Source: DASXZH01 sp036502005
GTDB lineage: Bacteria > Armatimonadota > Fimbriimonadia > Fimbriimonadales > Fimbriimonadaceae
Direction of reading: 5' to 3'
NCBI GenBank assembly: GCA_036502005.1
Contig: DASXZH010000002.1
Location: 62,001-126,000 of the forward strand
DNA length: 64,000 bases
How positions within the stretch are numbered: position 1 is the first letter of the stretch; each line of letters starts with the position of its first letter. The notes beneath the pieces were generated by a model. That model was not told the DNA's origin. It was given only the letters and a program-made list of their open reading frames with translations, and made no database searches. This document shows positions 1 to 8,641 of the stretch, piece by piece. The position numbers were made by a program, and so were the translations under genes.

Positions 1-1205
1 CCGACGATAACGGCATTATTCGAGGAGTCGAGGGCGATTGCTGTTGGATTGTCGGCACCCCCGCCCCCAATTAGGGTGCTGTAGGACAGGGCGGTCCCTG
101 TTGCGTTTACCTTGGTAACAAATGCGCTTGGAACGCTCATAACCTTCGTCTGATACGCGCCTGCTGTCGCCGGATAGTCCGGCGAATAGGTGTATCCCGT
201 AATGAAGGCCTCGCCGGACGAGTCCAGCGCAATTGCGGTCGGCGTAGTGGAGTTATAGTTACCGCCCACGAACGTGCTATACATCAAGGTAGAACCATTT
301 GCCGAGATCTTGGAAACGAAAATATCCTGATAACTTGTAAAGGTGGTTTTGTAGGCACCCGTGGTGGTCGGAAATTGAGCATCTCCCGTGTACCCAAGAA
401 CCACTGCATTGCCGGAGGAATCGGATGCGACAGCGACCCCTAGGCTCGAGTTATTGGTTGACCCAGCAGCACCGCTCATGAAAGTTGAGAAAATGAGAGG
501 ATCGATAACAAGTTCTTTGCTCTTATCGTAACTGCCCAGTTGGAAATGGACGGTATTGCCATCCGCGACCATTTGGCACTGCACCTTACTGTTGCCGGTG
601 ACTGTGCTTTGATAGGCGAGTAGTCCGCGCTGCTCCACTGTGCCGAGCGAAGTGCCAATCTCGAGGCTGCCATTTGCCAACACGCGCAAGCTGGTCGCGC
701 CTTCGTAGCGCATGAGGGCTTTGCTTGGATCCGCGCCTGGCTGAATAATCAGATCGTATCTGGGGCTGCCCTGGCTAAAATAATAACGGGCGGAAATGCC
801 TTTGTAGAGTCCGGCTGAGGTTTGGGCAAAACGCCTAACGTTGCTTGCCCATCGGGAGTGGTCACTTCCCACGAAGTAGTTAAAGTCTCCGGGCTGCTGG
901 GAGAGGCCCAGGCTTGCTCCTGGCAGCGCGTTTTCAAAGCTCATGCGGACAACGTGGCCGGCGATAAGCTTTTTCGTAGTTGTTGTGGCGGGGATGGTTT
1001 TGTGGAAATCCATCACCGCGCCGTCTTCGGTGATCCACATGTTGAGACCGCCGGATTGGGCAAGGAACTTCGCCTGCAGATCCCACTGGCCTTTGTTTTC
1101 GACAAAGACCTGAGCGCCGTTTTGGGTCGCGAAGGCATTGGCCGCTCCAAGGCAGATCAGGAGCGGCAGAACTCTATAGATGGGGAATTTGGCAACAAAT
1201 CGCAC
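1..1205 (-). CDS. Secreted SBBP beta-propeller-repeat protein (C-terminus outside window)
   Basis: The reading frame is open from a GTG at 1205 to the left edge (about 401 codons visible). It begins with a signal peptide (basic start, core VLPLLICLGAANAFA). Next comes an N-terminal domain opening FVENKGQWD, as found in front of SBBP repeats. Then repeated units of the type AIALDSSGEAFITGYT, each followed by a TxxFVTKVNATG-like strand, mark SBBP (beta-propeller) repeats. Such proteins are exported surface proteins of unknown ligand. The start is fixed by an in-frame TGA directly before the GTG. A perfect TATAAT lies at 1217..1212, six bases upstream, so the mRNA is probably leaderless. Direction, signal peptide and repeats are read directly; function is unknown. 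Confidence 0.85.
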   Translation of the reverse strand, partial: MRFVAKFPIYRVLPLLICLGAANAFATQNGAQVFVENKGQWDLQAKFLAQSGGLNMWITEDGAVMDFHKTIPATTTTKKLIAGHVVRMSFENALPGASLGLSQQPGDFNYFVGSDHSRWASNVRRFAQTSAGLYKGISARYYFSQGSPRYDLIIQPGADPSKALMRYEGATSLRVLANGSLEIGTSLGTVEQRGLLAYQSTVTGNSKVQCQMVADGNTVHFQLGSYDKSKELVIDPLIFSTFMSGAAGSTNNSSLGVAVASDSSGNAVVLGYTGDAQFPTTTGAYKTTFTSYQDIFVSKISANGSTLMYSTFVGGNYNSTTPTAIALDSSGEAFITGYTYSPDYPATAGAYQTKVMSVPSAFVTKVNATGTALSYSTLIGGGGADNPTAIALDSSNNAVIV

Positions 1206-1280
1206 TCATATATTATAGAGGAGTAGTTGCTTTGAACCTATTTCTACCGTCAGCAAAGCGTCAGCAGAACTCACTGTAGA

Positions 1281-1313
1281 CCCCCTCGCCTGCGCGAAGC
1301 GGAGGAGAGGGGG
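1281..1313. repeat. GC-rich intergenic hairpin (CCCCCTC/GAGGGGG)
   Basis: A CCCCCTC arm at 1281-1287 pairs with GAGGGGG at 1307-1313. Its centre (gcgcgaagcgg) resembles that of the hairpin at 41529-41562. It lies in the otherwise gene-free 1206-1571 gap between two leftward genes. It may act as a terminator or be a dispersed repeat; no clear T-run follows. I see nothing else in this gap. Confidence 0.45.
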
Positions 1314-1571
1314 CAGGGGGAGAGGTGTTTTCCGCGTTTGGCGCAAGGTTCTCCTTTGAATCCATAGCCGCGCGGTGGCCTTGAACCAGTTCTGTCCGGT
1401 TATGGTTGCCATAACAGGTTCAAAAAGATGACCGCTTTCATTTTTTTGTTTGGGAAGGGGGGCCGCAATATGTGGATGTCAAGGTGCACTTGGCTGTGTT
1501 TAACGCCAACATTTAAGGGACGCTGAAGCGCTTTCTTAAAGGTTCCGCGAAATGCGACCTTTGACTTTTCG

Positions 1572-2285
1572 TTACCGCTCTAAAATGAGGGGCACGCCAT
1601 TGTCGGTGGCGCCCCGTGAGAAAAGGAAATCTTCCATCGCTTTTTGTTTGTTTTGTTTCGCAAGCCACAGCGCGGTGTAACCCTGGGTCATGGCTGCGTT
1701 AATGTCCGCGCTAGCTTCCAAAAGCGCTTCAACGGGTTCCAGAAATCCATGCTGGGCGGAGAACATAAGCGGACTCTCACCAGCATTGGCACGCGCATTA
1801 ACATTGGCACCCTGTTTTATAAGGAACTGAACAGCATGGACATTTCCCTTTTTGCTTGCAAACATGAGCGCGGTAAAGCCTTCTTGATCCTTCATTTCCA
1901 GACTTGCCCCAGCCTCGATAAGAGTCTTTAGGCAGAGCAAGTCCGCCATGTAAGCAGCCGACATGAGAGATGTCAGCCCAGTCGAGTCGACAGCATTTAT
2001 ATCCGCTCCTAGCCAAATCAATTTTTTTGCGGAATCAAATCGAAAGCTACAACAAGCTATCATTAGAGGCGTTTTTCCACCCGGATCTCTTGCCTCAGTG
2101 TCGGCCTTTTCGAGCCAACTGTCGACTACGTTAGCAGGGCCTCTTACAACTACATGGTGGGTTAGCGGCGCGCCATTAACGAGCCCGTTTACGTTCCCGC
2201 CTCTCTCCACCAAGTCAGACACCTTGTCCCAACTATTGCCGAGCACTGCCTTACCGAGCTTTTCATCAAGTGAAAGGCCAAACAT
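1572..2285 (-). CDS. Ankyrin-repeat protein
   Basis: A 237-residue protein with at least four ankyrin repeats. Repeat cores are visible as GKTPLMIACC (about residue 70), GLTSLMSAAY (103), GFTALMFASKKGN (137), GESPLMFSAQHG (169) and GYTALWLAKQ (201), each followed by an LLExGAD-like helix. There is no signal peptide, so it should be cytoplasmic and mediate protein binding. It starts four bases after the comM stop and is probably cotranscribed with it; a link to competence is not established. The partner cannot be predicted. Confidence 0.85.
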   Translation of the reverse strand: MFGLSLDEKLGKAVLGNSWDKVSDLVERGGNVNGLVNGAPLTHHVVVRGPANVVDSWLEKADTEARDPGGKTPLMIACCSFRFDSAKKLIWLGADINAVDSTGLTSLMSAAYMADLLCLKTLIEAGASLEMKDQEGFTALMFASKKGNVHAVQFLIKQGANVNARANAGESPLMFSAQHGFLEPVEALLEASADINAAMTQGYTALWLAKQNKQKAMEDFLFSRGATDNGVPLILER

Positions 2286-2289
2286 AGAC

Positions 2290-3816
2290 TTAGTTCCCCG
2301 CCCGCTCCCGATACTGTACGGCCTCGCTCAGATGCCGCTTCTCCACGTTTTCGCAGCCCTCCAAGTCTGCAATCGTTCGTCCCACCTTCAAGATGCGGTC
2401 AAAAACCCGTCCCGAGATGTTCATCCTGTGCATCACCAGCCGCATGAAGTCAGTGCATTCCTCGTCTAAAGGAATCAGATCACGAATCTCGCGGGGAGAC
2501 ATTTTCGCGTTGACGCGTGCTTTGCCCAATCGGGCGATCTGCCTATCCCGCGCGGCGATCACCCGAAGCCGAATCTCCTCGCTGCATTCGCCGGTGCTTG
2601 CACCAAGCAACTCTTCCGGCTTAAGTCGGGGAACATCGATCTGGATATCGATCCGGTCCAGCAACGGGCCGCTGATTTTCGCCGTGTACTTGCCACAGGT
2701 CGAGGGATGAGAAACGCACTTCTGCTCAGGCAACCCTTTAAATCCGCAGGGGCATGGGTTCATGGCACCCACCAAAATACATTCGGCAGGGAACGTTATA
2801 GAAGCCTGAACCCGCGAAACGGTTACAACGGCGTCTTCCAAAGGCTGGCGCAAGGCCTCCAAAACTTGACGATCAAACTCAGGCATTTCGTCCAAAAACA
2901 AAACGCCCTTGTGGGCCATGCTCACTTCGCCCGGCTTGGGGTTTTTGCCGCCGCCGACGATGGCGGCGTGGCTGGCCGAGTGGTGCGGCGAGCGGAAAGG
3001 CCGCTCCCAAAGCAAACCCTGCTTCCCGCCTTTCAGGCCAGAGGAGCTATAGATCCGGGTGACCTCGATGCTTTCTTCAATCGAAAGAGGAGGCAAGATC
3101 GTTGGCAGGCGGCGCGCAAGCATCGTCTTTCCCGAGCCCGGAGGGCCGACCATTAGAACGTTGTGCCCACCGGCTGCAGCTATCTCTAAAGTCCGCACCG
3201 CTTGTTTTTGCCCCTTTACATCGTTAAAGTCAATGCTGTAATCGAGCATATGATCGGAAGCTTTGTCGATAAACTCGACCGGCTCGTAGCCATCGGCTCC
3301 GTTCAGAAGCTCTACCAATTCGATCAAGCTATCTACTCCGTAAACTTCAATGCCCGGTGCGACGGCAGCCTCGGCGGCATCCGCTTTCGGCAGAATCAAA
3401 CGTCGAAACTTCTTCTCCACGCCCATCAGGGCCACGCTTACGGCCCCGTTTACTGGCCGAACAAAGCCATCCAAACCCAGTTCGCCTAAAATCAGAGTGT
3501 CTTCTAACTCCGATTGGGGCAACTGTTTATCTGCTGCCAGAATCGCGGCCGCAATTGGTAAATCTAGAAAGGGACCTTCCTTGCGCAAATCCCCTGGGGC
3601 AAGATTGCACACGATCATAGTGAAGGGAAACATGAGCCCGCTGTTGGTGATCGCGCTCTTCACGCGCACACGGCTTTCGCCGACAGCTTGGTCGGGTAAA
3701 CCCACCAAAACAAAGTTGTTTTGGTTTTCCTGAGGGGCGGGACGAAGATCGACTTCCACGACGACCGGCATCGCTTCGATCCCAATTAGGGTTGCGGAGT
3801 TCGCCTGAGCGACCAT
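2290..3816 (-). CDS. comM: YifB/ComM family Mg-chelatase-like AAA+ ATPase
   Basis: Product of 508 residues, the usual ComM length. Order: N-terminal Lon-protease-like fold domain (SATLIGIEAMPVVVEVDL onward), AAA+ core with Walker A GPPGSGKT and Walker B GVLFLDEMPEF, a CPCGFKG cysteine segment, then the C-terminal Mg-chelatase domain (LLDRIDIQIDVP). ComM is a hexameric helicase for branch migration in natural transformation; that is family knowledge. I chose the ATG at 3816 over upstream options because homologues start MVAQANSATLIG-like and a longer frame would run into the divergent gene at 3885. A TATACT element at 3831..3826 lies nine bases upstream. Confidence 0.93.
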   Translation of the reverse strand: MVAQANSATLIGIEAMPVVVEVDLRPAPQENQNNFVLVGLPDQAVGESRVRVKSAITNSGLMFPFTMIVCNLAPGDLRKEGPFLDLPIAAAILAADKQLPQSELEDTLILGELGLDGFVRPVNGAVSVALMGVEKKFRRLILPKADAAEAAVAPGIEVYGVDSLIELVELLNGADGYEPVEFIDKASDHMLDYSIDFNDVKGQKQAVRTLEIAAAGGHNVLMVGPPGSGKTMLARRLPTILPPLSIEESIEVTRIYSSSGLKGGKQGLLWERPFRSPHHSASHAAIVGGGKNPKPGEVSMAHKGVLFLDEMPEFDRQVLEALRQPLEDAVVTVSRVQASITFPAECILVGAMNPCPCGFKGLPEQKCVSHPSTCGKYTAKISGPLLDRIDIQIDVPRLKPEELLGASTGECSEEIRLRVIAARDRQIARLGKARVNAKMSPREIRDLIPLDEECTDFMRLVMHRMNISGRVFDRILKVGRTIADLEGCENVEKRHLSEAVQYRERAGN

Positions 3817-3884
3817 GGATAAGTTAGTATATCTTGGTACGAACGGATTCCAGGTTTCCGGTCGTCTACAAAAGATGGGGAACT

Positions 3885-4805
3885 TTGAAAAGGCACGCAT
3901 TTACTCTAGTTGAATTATTAACGGTCACGGCAATCATCGCCCTTTTGGCGACGATCCTATTTCCAGTTTTTGCAAGGGCCAAAACGCCTCCGCAGCAATT
4001 GAGCGTTGAAAACATCCAGCGCCTGGAATATGGCGAACTGATGTATTGCGCGGATCACGACGATACTCGCGGCGGCCGGCAAAATGTTGATGGTTCAGTT
4101 TGCGAGGGCTGGAGACAGATCATTTACCCCTATGTTCGCTCGGAAAGAGTTTACAGGGACTTCGGGAATGAATCTAGCGATTTTCGGGATGTTTTCTCCA
4201 TTCCAGCTACTCGGGAAATACTCTGCGAAGCCGGCACGACGCCACTTCGGGGATTGCCGCCCCTTAGCCGAGGATACTACTGGAATAACGTTTTCCATGT
4301 GAAGCAAATTAGCGGAGATAATTTTGACAACGCGGGAATGCCCTTAAGCGAAGTGGAATCGCTAGGTACAACCGGTGATATCGTTGAAGGCCGCTCGATT
4401 TACGACGATGACGGACCCTTTGTCCAAGGCTGGGTGGACAATATTGATGCCGATACTTCTTGGTTTGGTTCGTCCAACCCCGTTACGGGCCTATTTGGTT
4501 CAAACCTGAGTGGCAAGTATGGTGGGAGGGGAGAGGATGCATCCTATATGGACGGTCACGTCCGGCCCACGATGTACATCGAAATTTGCAACCAGTTCGC
4601 GAATGTTGGGGCGGATGCGGCAAATTGCAGGCCGAGCCCTACACAAGGTTTATCGGGTTGCGTAGATCCTGCCCCCATTTGGAGGGGTGATCCCAGGCGA
4701 GAAGGATTTTGGAACTTTTCTGAAAACGATATAAAGAATTCAGCCAGTTTCCTGGCGGCCGGCGTCGCACAGTATTGCACCAGCATGCCGCCTCAGAATC
4801 AATAG
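3885..4805 (+). CDS. Type II secretion/pilin-like pseudopilin (DUF1559-like)
   Basis: A 306-residue protein beginning MKRHAFTLVELLTVTAII, a class III prepilin leader with Glu5 followed by a hydrophobic helix ending ILFPVFARAK, then a soluble domain. The C-terminal part holds the DASYMDGHV motif, a variant of the H-X9-DG motif of this family. It should be processed by a prepilin peptidase and anchored or assembled at the envelope. TTG at 3885 gives the canonical short leader and has GGGA just upstream; the frame is open further 5' but without leader character. It is divergent from comM. It differs more from the other two pseudopilins (26.0 and 37.7 kb) than they do from each other. Confidence 0.85.
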   Translation: MKRHAFTLVELLTVTAIIALLATILFPVFARAKTPPQQLSVENIQRLEYGELMYCADHDDTRGGRQNVDGSVCEGWRQIIYPYVRSERVYRDFGNESSDFRDVFSIPATREILCEAGTTPLRGLPPLSRGYYWNNVFHVKQISGDNFDNAGMPLSEVESLGTTGDIVEGRSIYDDDGPFVQGWVDNIDADTSWFGSSNPVTGLFGSNLSGKYGGRGEDASYMDGHVRPTMYIEICNQFANVGADAANCRPSPTQGLSGCVDPAPIWRGDPRREGFWNFSENDIKNSASFLAAGVAQYCTSMPPQNQ

Positions 4806-4807
4806 TT

Positions 4808-5650
4808 TTAACCCTTTATGTGCAGATCTGTAAATGGAATGGTATCACTCCCCACAACTTGGGGCTCCCCATCCCATTTCTCGATTGCCGCACTTAGTTG
4901 TTGCTTTTTCCTGAGAGCGAGGGCCGCCGGGTCATTGGCCATCTGGGCTTTTAACTGATTGAGCTGGGCGTCGCGCTTGGCGTTTGTGATAATGGTCTGG
5001 GCGTCCAGGTTAGCTTTTTGAAGTTGGATTTTGGCGTTTTCAAGATCGTTCTTTCGCGCGATCCTTTCCTGGGCTTTACTTTGGATCTCAGCCGGCGGAT
5101 GGACCTCGCCAATATAGACATCATCGACAGTGATCCCATAGTCAAAGAGGATGGGAGCCAGGAATGCTTTTACATCGGGGCCAAACTGTTGCCGCTCCTT
5201 TGCCATAAGGTCAAAAATGCTCTTGCTTCCGCTCACGCAGTTGACCGCATAAGTGGCGAAGTAGCGGATGAAATCGTTCGTCATTTGTTCTTGATCTGAA
5301 GTGCCGAAGTTTTGAAAGACGGTAACCACGTTCTCGGGTGCGACATGCCAGGCAACCGTCACATCGGTCGGCAGGATAGCGCCCTCAATCGTTGAGGCCT
5401 TGATGCTGTCTTCCCCTGTTCTTTGTCCCTCGTTGTTGGCAGAGACAAAGCTTGCATTCTTGATTGAAGTTGGATATGTAATAAGCCTCTGGCGAAAGCC
5501 GACAAGCGTCACCTGCGGCTTTAGGATTTTCTCGCTGATGCCGGAGTTGGCATCAAACAGAATCCCTACCTGAGCGGGCTCGATCTTCTTGTAGCTGCAG
5601 CCCGAAATAGCCAAGCAAAAGATGGCGAAAGCAAGTGCTTTGTTTTTCAT
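4808..5650 (-). CDS. SPFH/band-7 domain lipoprotein
   Basis: A 280-residue protein with lipobox LAISGC (Cys18), an SPFH domain (about residues 22-190; PAQVGILFDANSG, HPPAEIQSKAQERIARKNDLENA) and a coiled coil rich in A/Q/K (190-230). Prohibitin-like SPFH proteins form membrane-bound rings or scaffolds; lipid anchoring instead of a transmembrane helix is uncommon. Its ATG overlaps the stop of the upstream SPFH gene (TAATG), implying translational coupling. The two proteins align in their N-terminal halves and probably form a hetero-oligomer (inference). Confidence 0.85.
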   Translation of the reverse strand: MKNKALAFAIFCLAISGCSYKKIEPAQVGILFDANSGISEKILKPQVTLVGFRQRLITYPTSIKNASFVSANNEGQRTGEDSIKASTIEGAILPTDVTVAWHVAPENVVTVFQNFGTSDQEQMTNDFIRYFATYAVNCVSGSKSIFDLMAKERQQFGPDVKAFLAPILFDYGITVDDVYIGEVHPPAEIQSKAQERIARKNDLENAKIQLQKANLDAQTIITNAKRDAQLNQLKAQMANDPAALALRKKQQLSAAIEKWDGEPQVVGSDTIPFTDLHIKG

Positions 5651-6570
5651 TAGCGGTTCCTCTGGCCGGAAGCGGCTGCTGCGCCGGGGTTGCCGAGAAT
5701 GATCGTCCCCTTAAAATCGCTTGAATAGGGCGGAAGATGCCCACTCCATTTTTTAATGGCAGCATCCACGTTGTCGAGATCGATAACGGTGGCCGCTTTG
5801 CCAACCATGCCCGAGGCCGCGATTTCTTGGGCCGATTGCTTGGCCTTTTCCACGGCTACTTCCTGCTGTCTTTCTTGGTCCGCGATCTGCGCGTTGAGTG
5901 CGCTGATTTGAAGCGTTGTGAAGGAGTTCACGCGTGAGTTCACCTTCGCCGCCATATCTGCCGAAGGCCAGGCGGTTAGAATCATCGCCCGTTCAACGGT
6001 GATCCCCTTTGTGGAAAGGCGGTTTTGTAACTCTTTGGTAAGGCGTTCGCTCGCCTCTTGCCGTTTGGGCCCCATAAGGGCGAATAGATCGTATTGGCTG
6101 CCGATGGCGCTTGCGCCTTCTTTAACGGCGCGGCGAATGTGCTGGCTTTGAATATCGGCAATCGGAATCGGACCGAAGCTTTTAAAGACTAAGAAGACGT
6201 CCTCTGGCTTGACTCGGTAGATCACCGAAACGTCAAAAGGCGTGTTGGCGTTGTCGCTGGTAGTAATGGAGATCGCGTCTGCCGCCTTCACTTCTCCCGC
6301 TTCCGGGTCTTGTGTATAGACCGCGTTTTGTATTTGAGTTGGGTAGGTGTAGAGCTGCTGAAAATAGCCCACGTTCACAGCCTGCGGCTTATAAACCTTG
6401 TTTTCTAGCCCACTCCGCGCATCGTAAATAACGCCAACATAGCCGGCAGGGATCCAGTGCGTTACCGAGTAATAGTAGATACAGTAGCCGGCGACAAGCA
6501 CTAAGAACAGGATCACTCCTAGCTTAAGCTTTGTCTTGGTTCTCATTTTCTTGGGTTGCGGGGTTGCCAT
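5650..6570 (-). CDS. SPFH/band-7 domain membrane protein
   Basis: A 306-residue protein with one N-terminal membrane helix (LGVILFLVLVAGYCIYYYSV), then an SPFH domain starting IPAGYVGVIYDARSGLENKVYKPQ, and a coiled coil (about 215-260; QIADQERQQEVAVEKAKQSA). It is a close relative of the lipoprotein gene that follows. Its 5' end overlaps the preceding small membrane protein gene by 47 bp. The trio forms one operon and is likely one membrane complex. Substrate or client is unknown. Confidence 0.87.
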   Translation of the reverse strand: MATPQPKKMRTKTKLKLGVILFLVLVAGYCIYYYSVTHWIPAGYVGVIYDARSGLENKVYKPQAVNVGYFQQLYTYPTQIQNAVYTQDPEAGEVKAADAISITTSDNANTPFDVSVIYRVKPEDVFLVFKSFGPIPIADIQSQHIRRAVKEGASAIGSQYDLFALMGPKRQEASERLTKELQNRLSTKGITVERAMILTAWPSADMAAKVNSRVNSFTTLQISALNAQIADQERQQEVAVEKAKQSAQEIAASGMVGKAATVIDLDNVDAAIKKWSGHLPPYSSDFKGTIILGNPGAAAASGQRNR

Positions 6571-6787
6571 CTAATTTCACAGCTTCGGGGTCGTTGTAGA
6601 GCAACGGAAACTCTTGCCGAAGCTCTTCCTCGGCCTGTTTTCGGTGCATCTCAACTTGGTTCTCTTCCTCGTCGATCGCATTTAGGCGCTTTTTCGCCTG
6701 CACAAACAGGGGGCGCAAAAAGTAAGCGGCTAGTGCTCCTAGTAGGATCAACACGAGAACGGTTAAGAGCACAAGCCTTGCGATCAT
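6524..6787 (-). CDS. Small single-pass membrane protein of SPFH operon
   Basis: An 87-residue protein: one hydrophobic helix (residues 4-27, LVLLTVLVLILLGALAAYFL), then a charged, probably helical tail rich in Glu and Gln (RKQAEEELRQEFP). It has no recognised domain. It is the first gene of the three-gene SPFH operon, with a 47-bp overlap into the next gene. This suggests an accessory or stabilising subunit; function is inferred from context only. Confidence 0.7.
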   Translation of the reverse strand: MIARLVLLTVLVLILLGALAAYFLRPLFVQAKKRLNAIDEEENQVEMHRKQAEEELRQEFPLLYNDPEAVKLDGNPATQENENQDKA

Positions 6788-6881
6788 CGATTTCCAAGTA
6801 ATGTACGGTTACCGATGGAATTGGGCTGCAAAATATCGTGGGGCTGAACCCAAATTCAGCATTCTGGCGTTCCTAAAGTGA

Positions 6882-7442
6882 ATGCTCGAAAAGAAGCCCC
6901 CCGATCCGAACGAATTTGTAGAACAAAACATCCAAGCAATTTTGGATTTACAAAACAACGAAGAGTTTGCTTGGACCAGGCATCATCGGTTGGTTGAAAA
7001 GATCGTCAACTTCATCTCCGTGCCGGCCTTCTTGTTCGCGATCTTTGCCGCTGTTTTAGTTTGGATAGGAGTGAACAGCGGGTTGGTGCTCTCCGGGAAA
7101 TCGGCTCCCGATCCACCTCCGTTCGCTTGGCTACAAATCGTGGTGAGTGTAGCCGCGCTTGTGATGACCTCAGCGGTGCTTATAACGCAGAGGCGGCAGG
7201 GCAAGCTTAGCGACCGAAACGCCCACTTGGACCTTCAGGTGAATCTGTTAGTCGAGCAAAAGACGGCCAAGATCATCGCGCTGCTTGAAGAAATGCGTGT
7301 TGACTCGCCCCACCTGCGAAATCGCGTTGACTCCGAAGCAGAGGCTTTAAAGGTGTCGGTTGATCCTGCCATAGTGGCGACCGCGATCTCGGAAAAGCTA
7401 ACCGAACCCGTTCCCGAGGAGGATGTCCCGGAGGTTGGCTAA
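6882..7442 (+). CDS. DUF1003 family membrane protein
   Basis: A 186-residue protein with two transmembrane helices (about 48-70 and 82-103). It carries the DUF1003 hallmark region after the second helix (ITQRRQGKLSDRNAHLDLQ) followed by an amphipathic segment (VNLLVEQKTAKIIALLEEM). The usual FNxxRP motif of the family is not obvious. The family is an inner-membrane protein of unknown function. The 3' end overlaps the convergent DUF1697 gene by four bases. Confidence 0.8.
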   Translation: MLEKKPPDPNEFVEQNIQAILDLQNNEEFAWTRHHRLVEKIVNFISVPAFLFAIFAAVLVWIGVNSGLVLSGKSAPDPPPFAWLQIVVSVAALVMTSAVLITQRRQGKLSDRNAHLDLQVNLLVEQKTAKIIALLEEMRVDSPHLRNRVDSEAEALKVSVDPAIVATAISEKLTEPVPEEDVPEVG

Positions 7443-7981
7443 ATTTCCTTCGTGGCCTTTTGAAGTCTAAGCACCGTGTTCCAGTTTCGGCCCGTGCCCT
7501 GTGCTGTGAGTTTGGCGAAGCCGGGAACTGACCCCAGTTTGGAGTCGCCGATGTTATCCGGATAAGTGATGTAATGTTCTTGCTGACCCGGCTTTATAAT
7601 CTCTCGCCCCTTGACTTGGTCTTGCACAGCCTTGATTTGAGCGCCATCCGGCTTGGATTTAAGGAAAAGAACGACGAGATGGCTCGGGTCATCTTCGGCT
7701 TCCTTGGGGAAGGGGTTGGCTTTAATAACCTCGCTCCATTCCTTTTGAGAGCGGACGTGGAAATCGATTTTGAGGCCCATCTTCTTTTCTGCTTCTTGCT
7801 CGAGGCGCTTTTCTAACTCGGCCGAGCTGCCGTTAGTGGTGAAGACAAAGTTGCCGGATTGGAGGATTGTTTTGACCTTCTCAAAGCCGAGGTTTTCCAA
7901 AAAGGTCTTCAACTCGACCATGGCAACCTTGCGGTTGCCACCGACATTGATCCCACGTAAAAGGCCGACGAACTTACCCAT
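7439..7981 (-). CDS. DUF1697 family protein
   Basis: A 180-residue cytoplasmic protein with the full DUF1697 pattern: MGKFVGLLRGINVGGNRKV at the start, LQSGNFVFTT (residues 40-49), and the C-terminal ARNWNTV-type motif seen here as GRNWNTVLRL. Function of the family is unknown. TAGTTT at 7994..7989, seven bases before the ATG, suggests a leaderless mRNA. Confidence 0.88.
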   Translation of the reverse strand: MGKFVGLLRGINVGGNRKVAMVELKTFLENLGFEKVKTILQSGNFVFTTNGSSAELEKRLEQEAEKKMGLKIDFHVRSQKEWSEVIKANPFPKEAEDDPSHLVVLFLKSKPDGAQIKAVQDQVKGREIIKPGQQEHYITYPDNIGDSKLGSVPGFAKLTAQGTGRNWNTVLRLQKATKEI

Positions 7982-8032
7982 AAGAATTAAACTACCGGCG
8001 TCGGACGACGAGTAGCTATAGAATATCTATAA

Positions 8033-8239
8033 GTGAGCAGACGCAACAAGCTTTTCTTTTTCATTTATTTGGCCGCCGGGTCCTTTATAGGGCTAGCCAC
8101 AGTGCAGCTTTTTGTTTCAAAGCCGGGCCGTGGTCCATTCGATACCTGGGAAACGCTCGCCTACGTTCCGGGGATCGCGATTGGGGCTCTCATAGGGTCT
8201 TGGATTGGCGATCACTTTAAGCGCTCGAAATCGAACTGA
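8033..8239 (+). CDS. Small two-helix membrane protein
   Basis: A 68-residue protein with two hydrophobic segments (FFFIYLAAGSFIGLATVQLF and VPGIAIGALIGSWIGDHF) and short basic ends. No family recognised. GTG start at 8033; TAGAAT at 8019-8024 lies eight bases upstream, matching the leaderless arrangement of neighbours and supporting both the start and the reality of the gene. Confidence 0.6.
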   Translation: MSRRNKLFFFIYLAAGSFIGLATVQLFVSKPGRGPFDTWETLAYVPGIAIGALIGSWIGDHFKRSKSN

Positions 8240-8290
8240 AACGCATCACTCGCAATACAACCCACCCCAAAAGGTATCCTGTTGGACTAA

Positions 8291-8560
8291 ATGCGCATTA
8301 AGAACAAAGAATTAAAGAGGCGACGGCACCGCAAGGAGCAGATCATCAAAGCTGCCCAGAAAGAGCTAAAGCTTCAATACGAAGGCAAGGCTGCCAGTAG
8401 CGTAGCCGCCGCTCCCAAGCCAAAGGCCCCCGCCGCACCGAAGCCCAAAGCTGAAGCCGCGCCAAAGGCCGCTAAGCCTGCCGCAGAAAAGCCGAAGGCC
8501 GAAAAGAAGCCTGCCGCCCCTAAGAAGCCCAAGGCAGCCGAAGAAGCTCCCGCAGAGTAA
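8291..8560 (+). CDS. Small basic protein with Ala/Lys/Pro-rich tail
   Basis: An 89-residue protein. Residues 1-35 are highly basic and likely helical (MRIKNKELKRRRHRKEQIIK). Residues 36-89 are a disordered A/P/K repeat tail (KPKAPAAPKPKAEAAPKAA) resembling histone-H1-like or ribosome-associated tails. It may bind nucleic acid (inference from composition). TATCCT at 8275-8280 is ten bases before the ATG. It precedes asnS by 81 bp. The strongly biased tail also produces long open frames on the other strand, which I do not count as genes. Confidence 0.65.
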   Translation: MRIKNKELKRRRHRKEQIIKAAQKELKLQYEGKAASSVAAAPKPKAPAAPKPKAEAAPKAAKPAAEKPKAEKKPAAPKKPKAAEEAPAE

Positions 8561-8641
8561 ATCGTTCCTGCGCGGCCGCCCAGATGCTGCCGCGCAACCG
8601 TTCCCAAACCTTGCGGCGCGTGCCCGCTCACAATTATTTCT

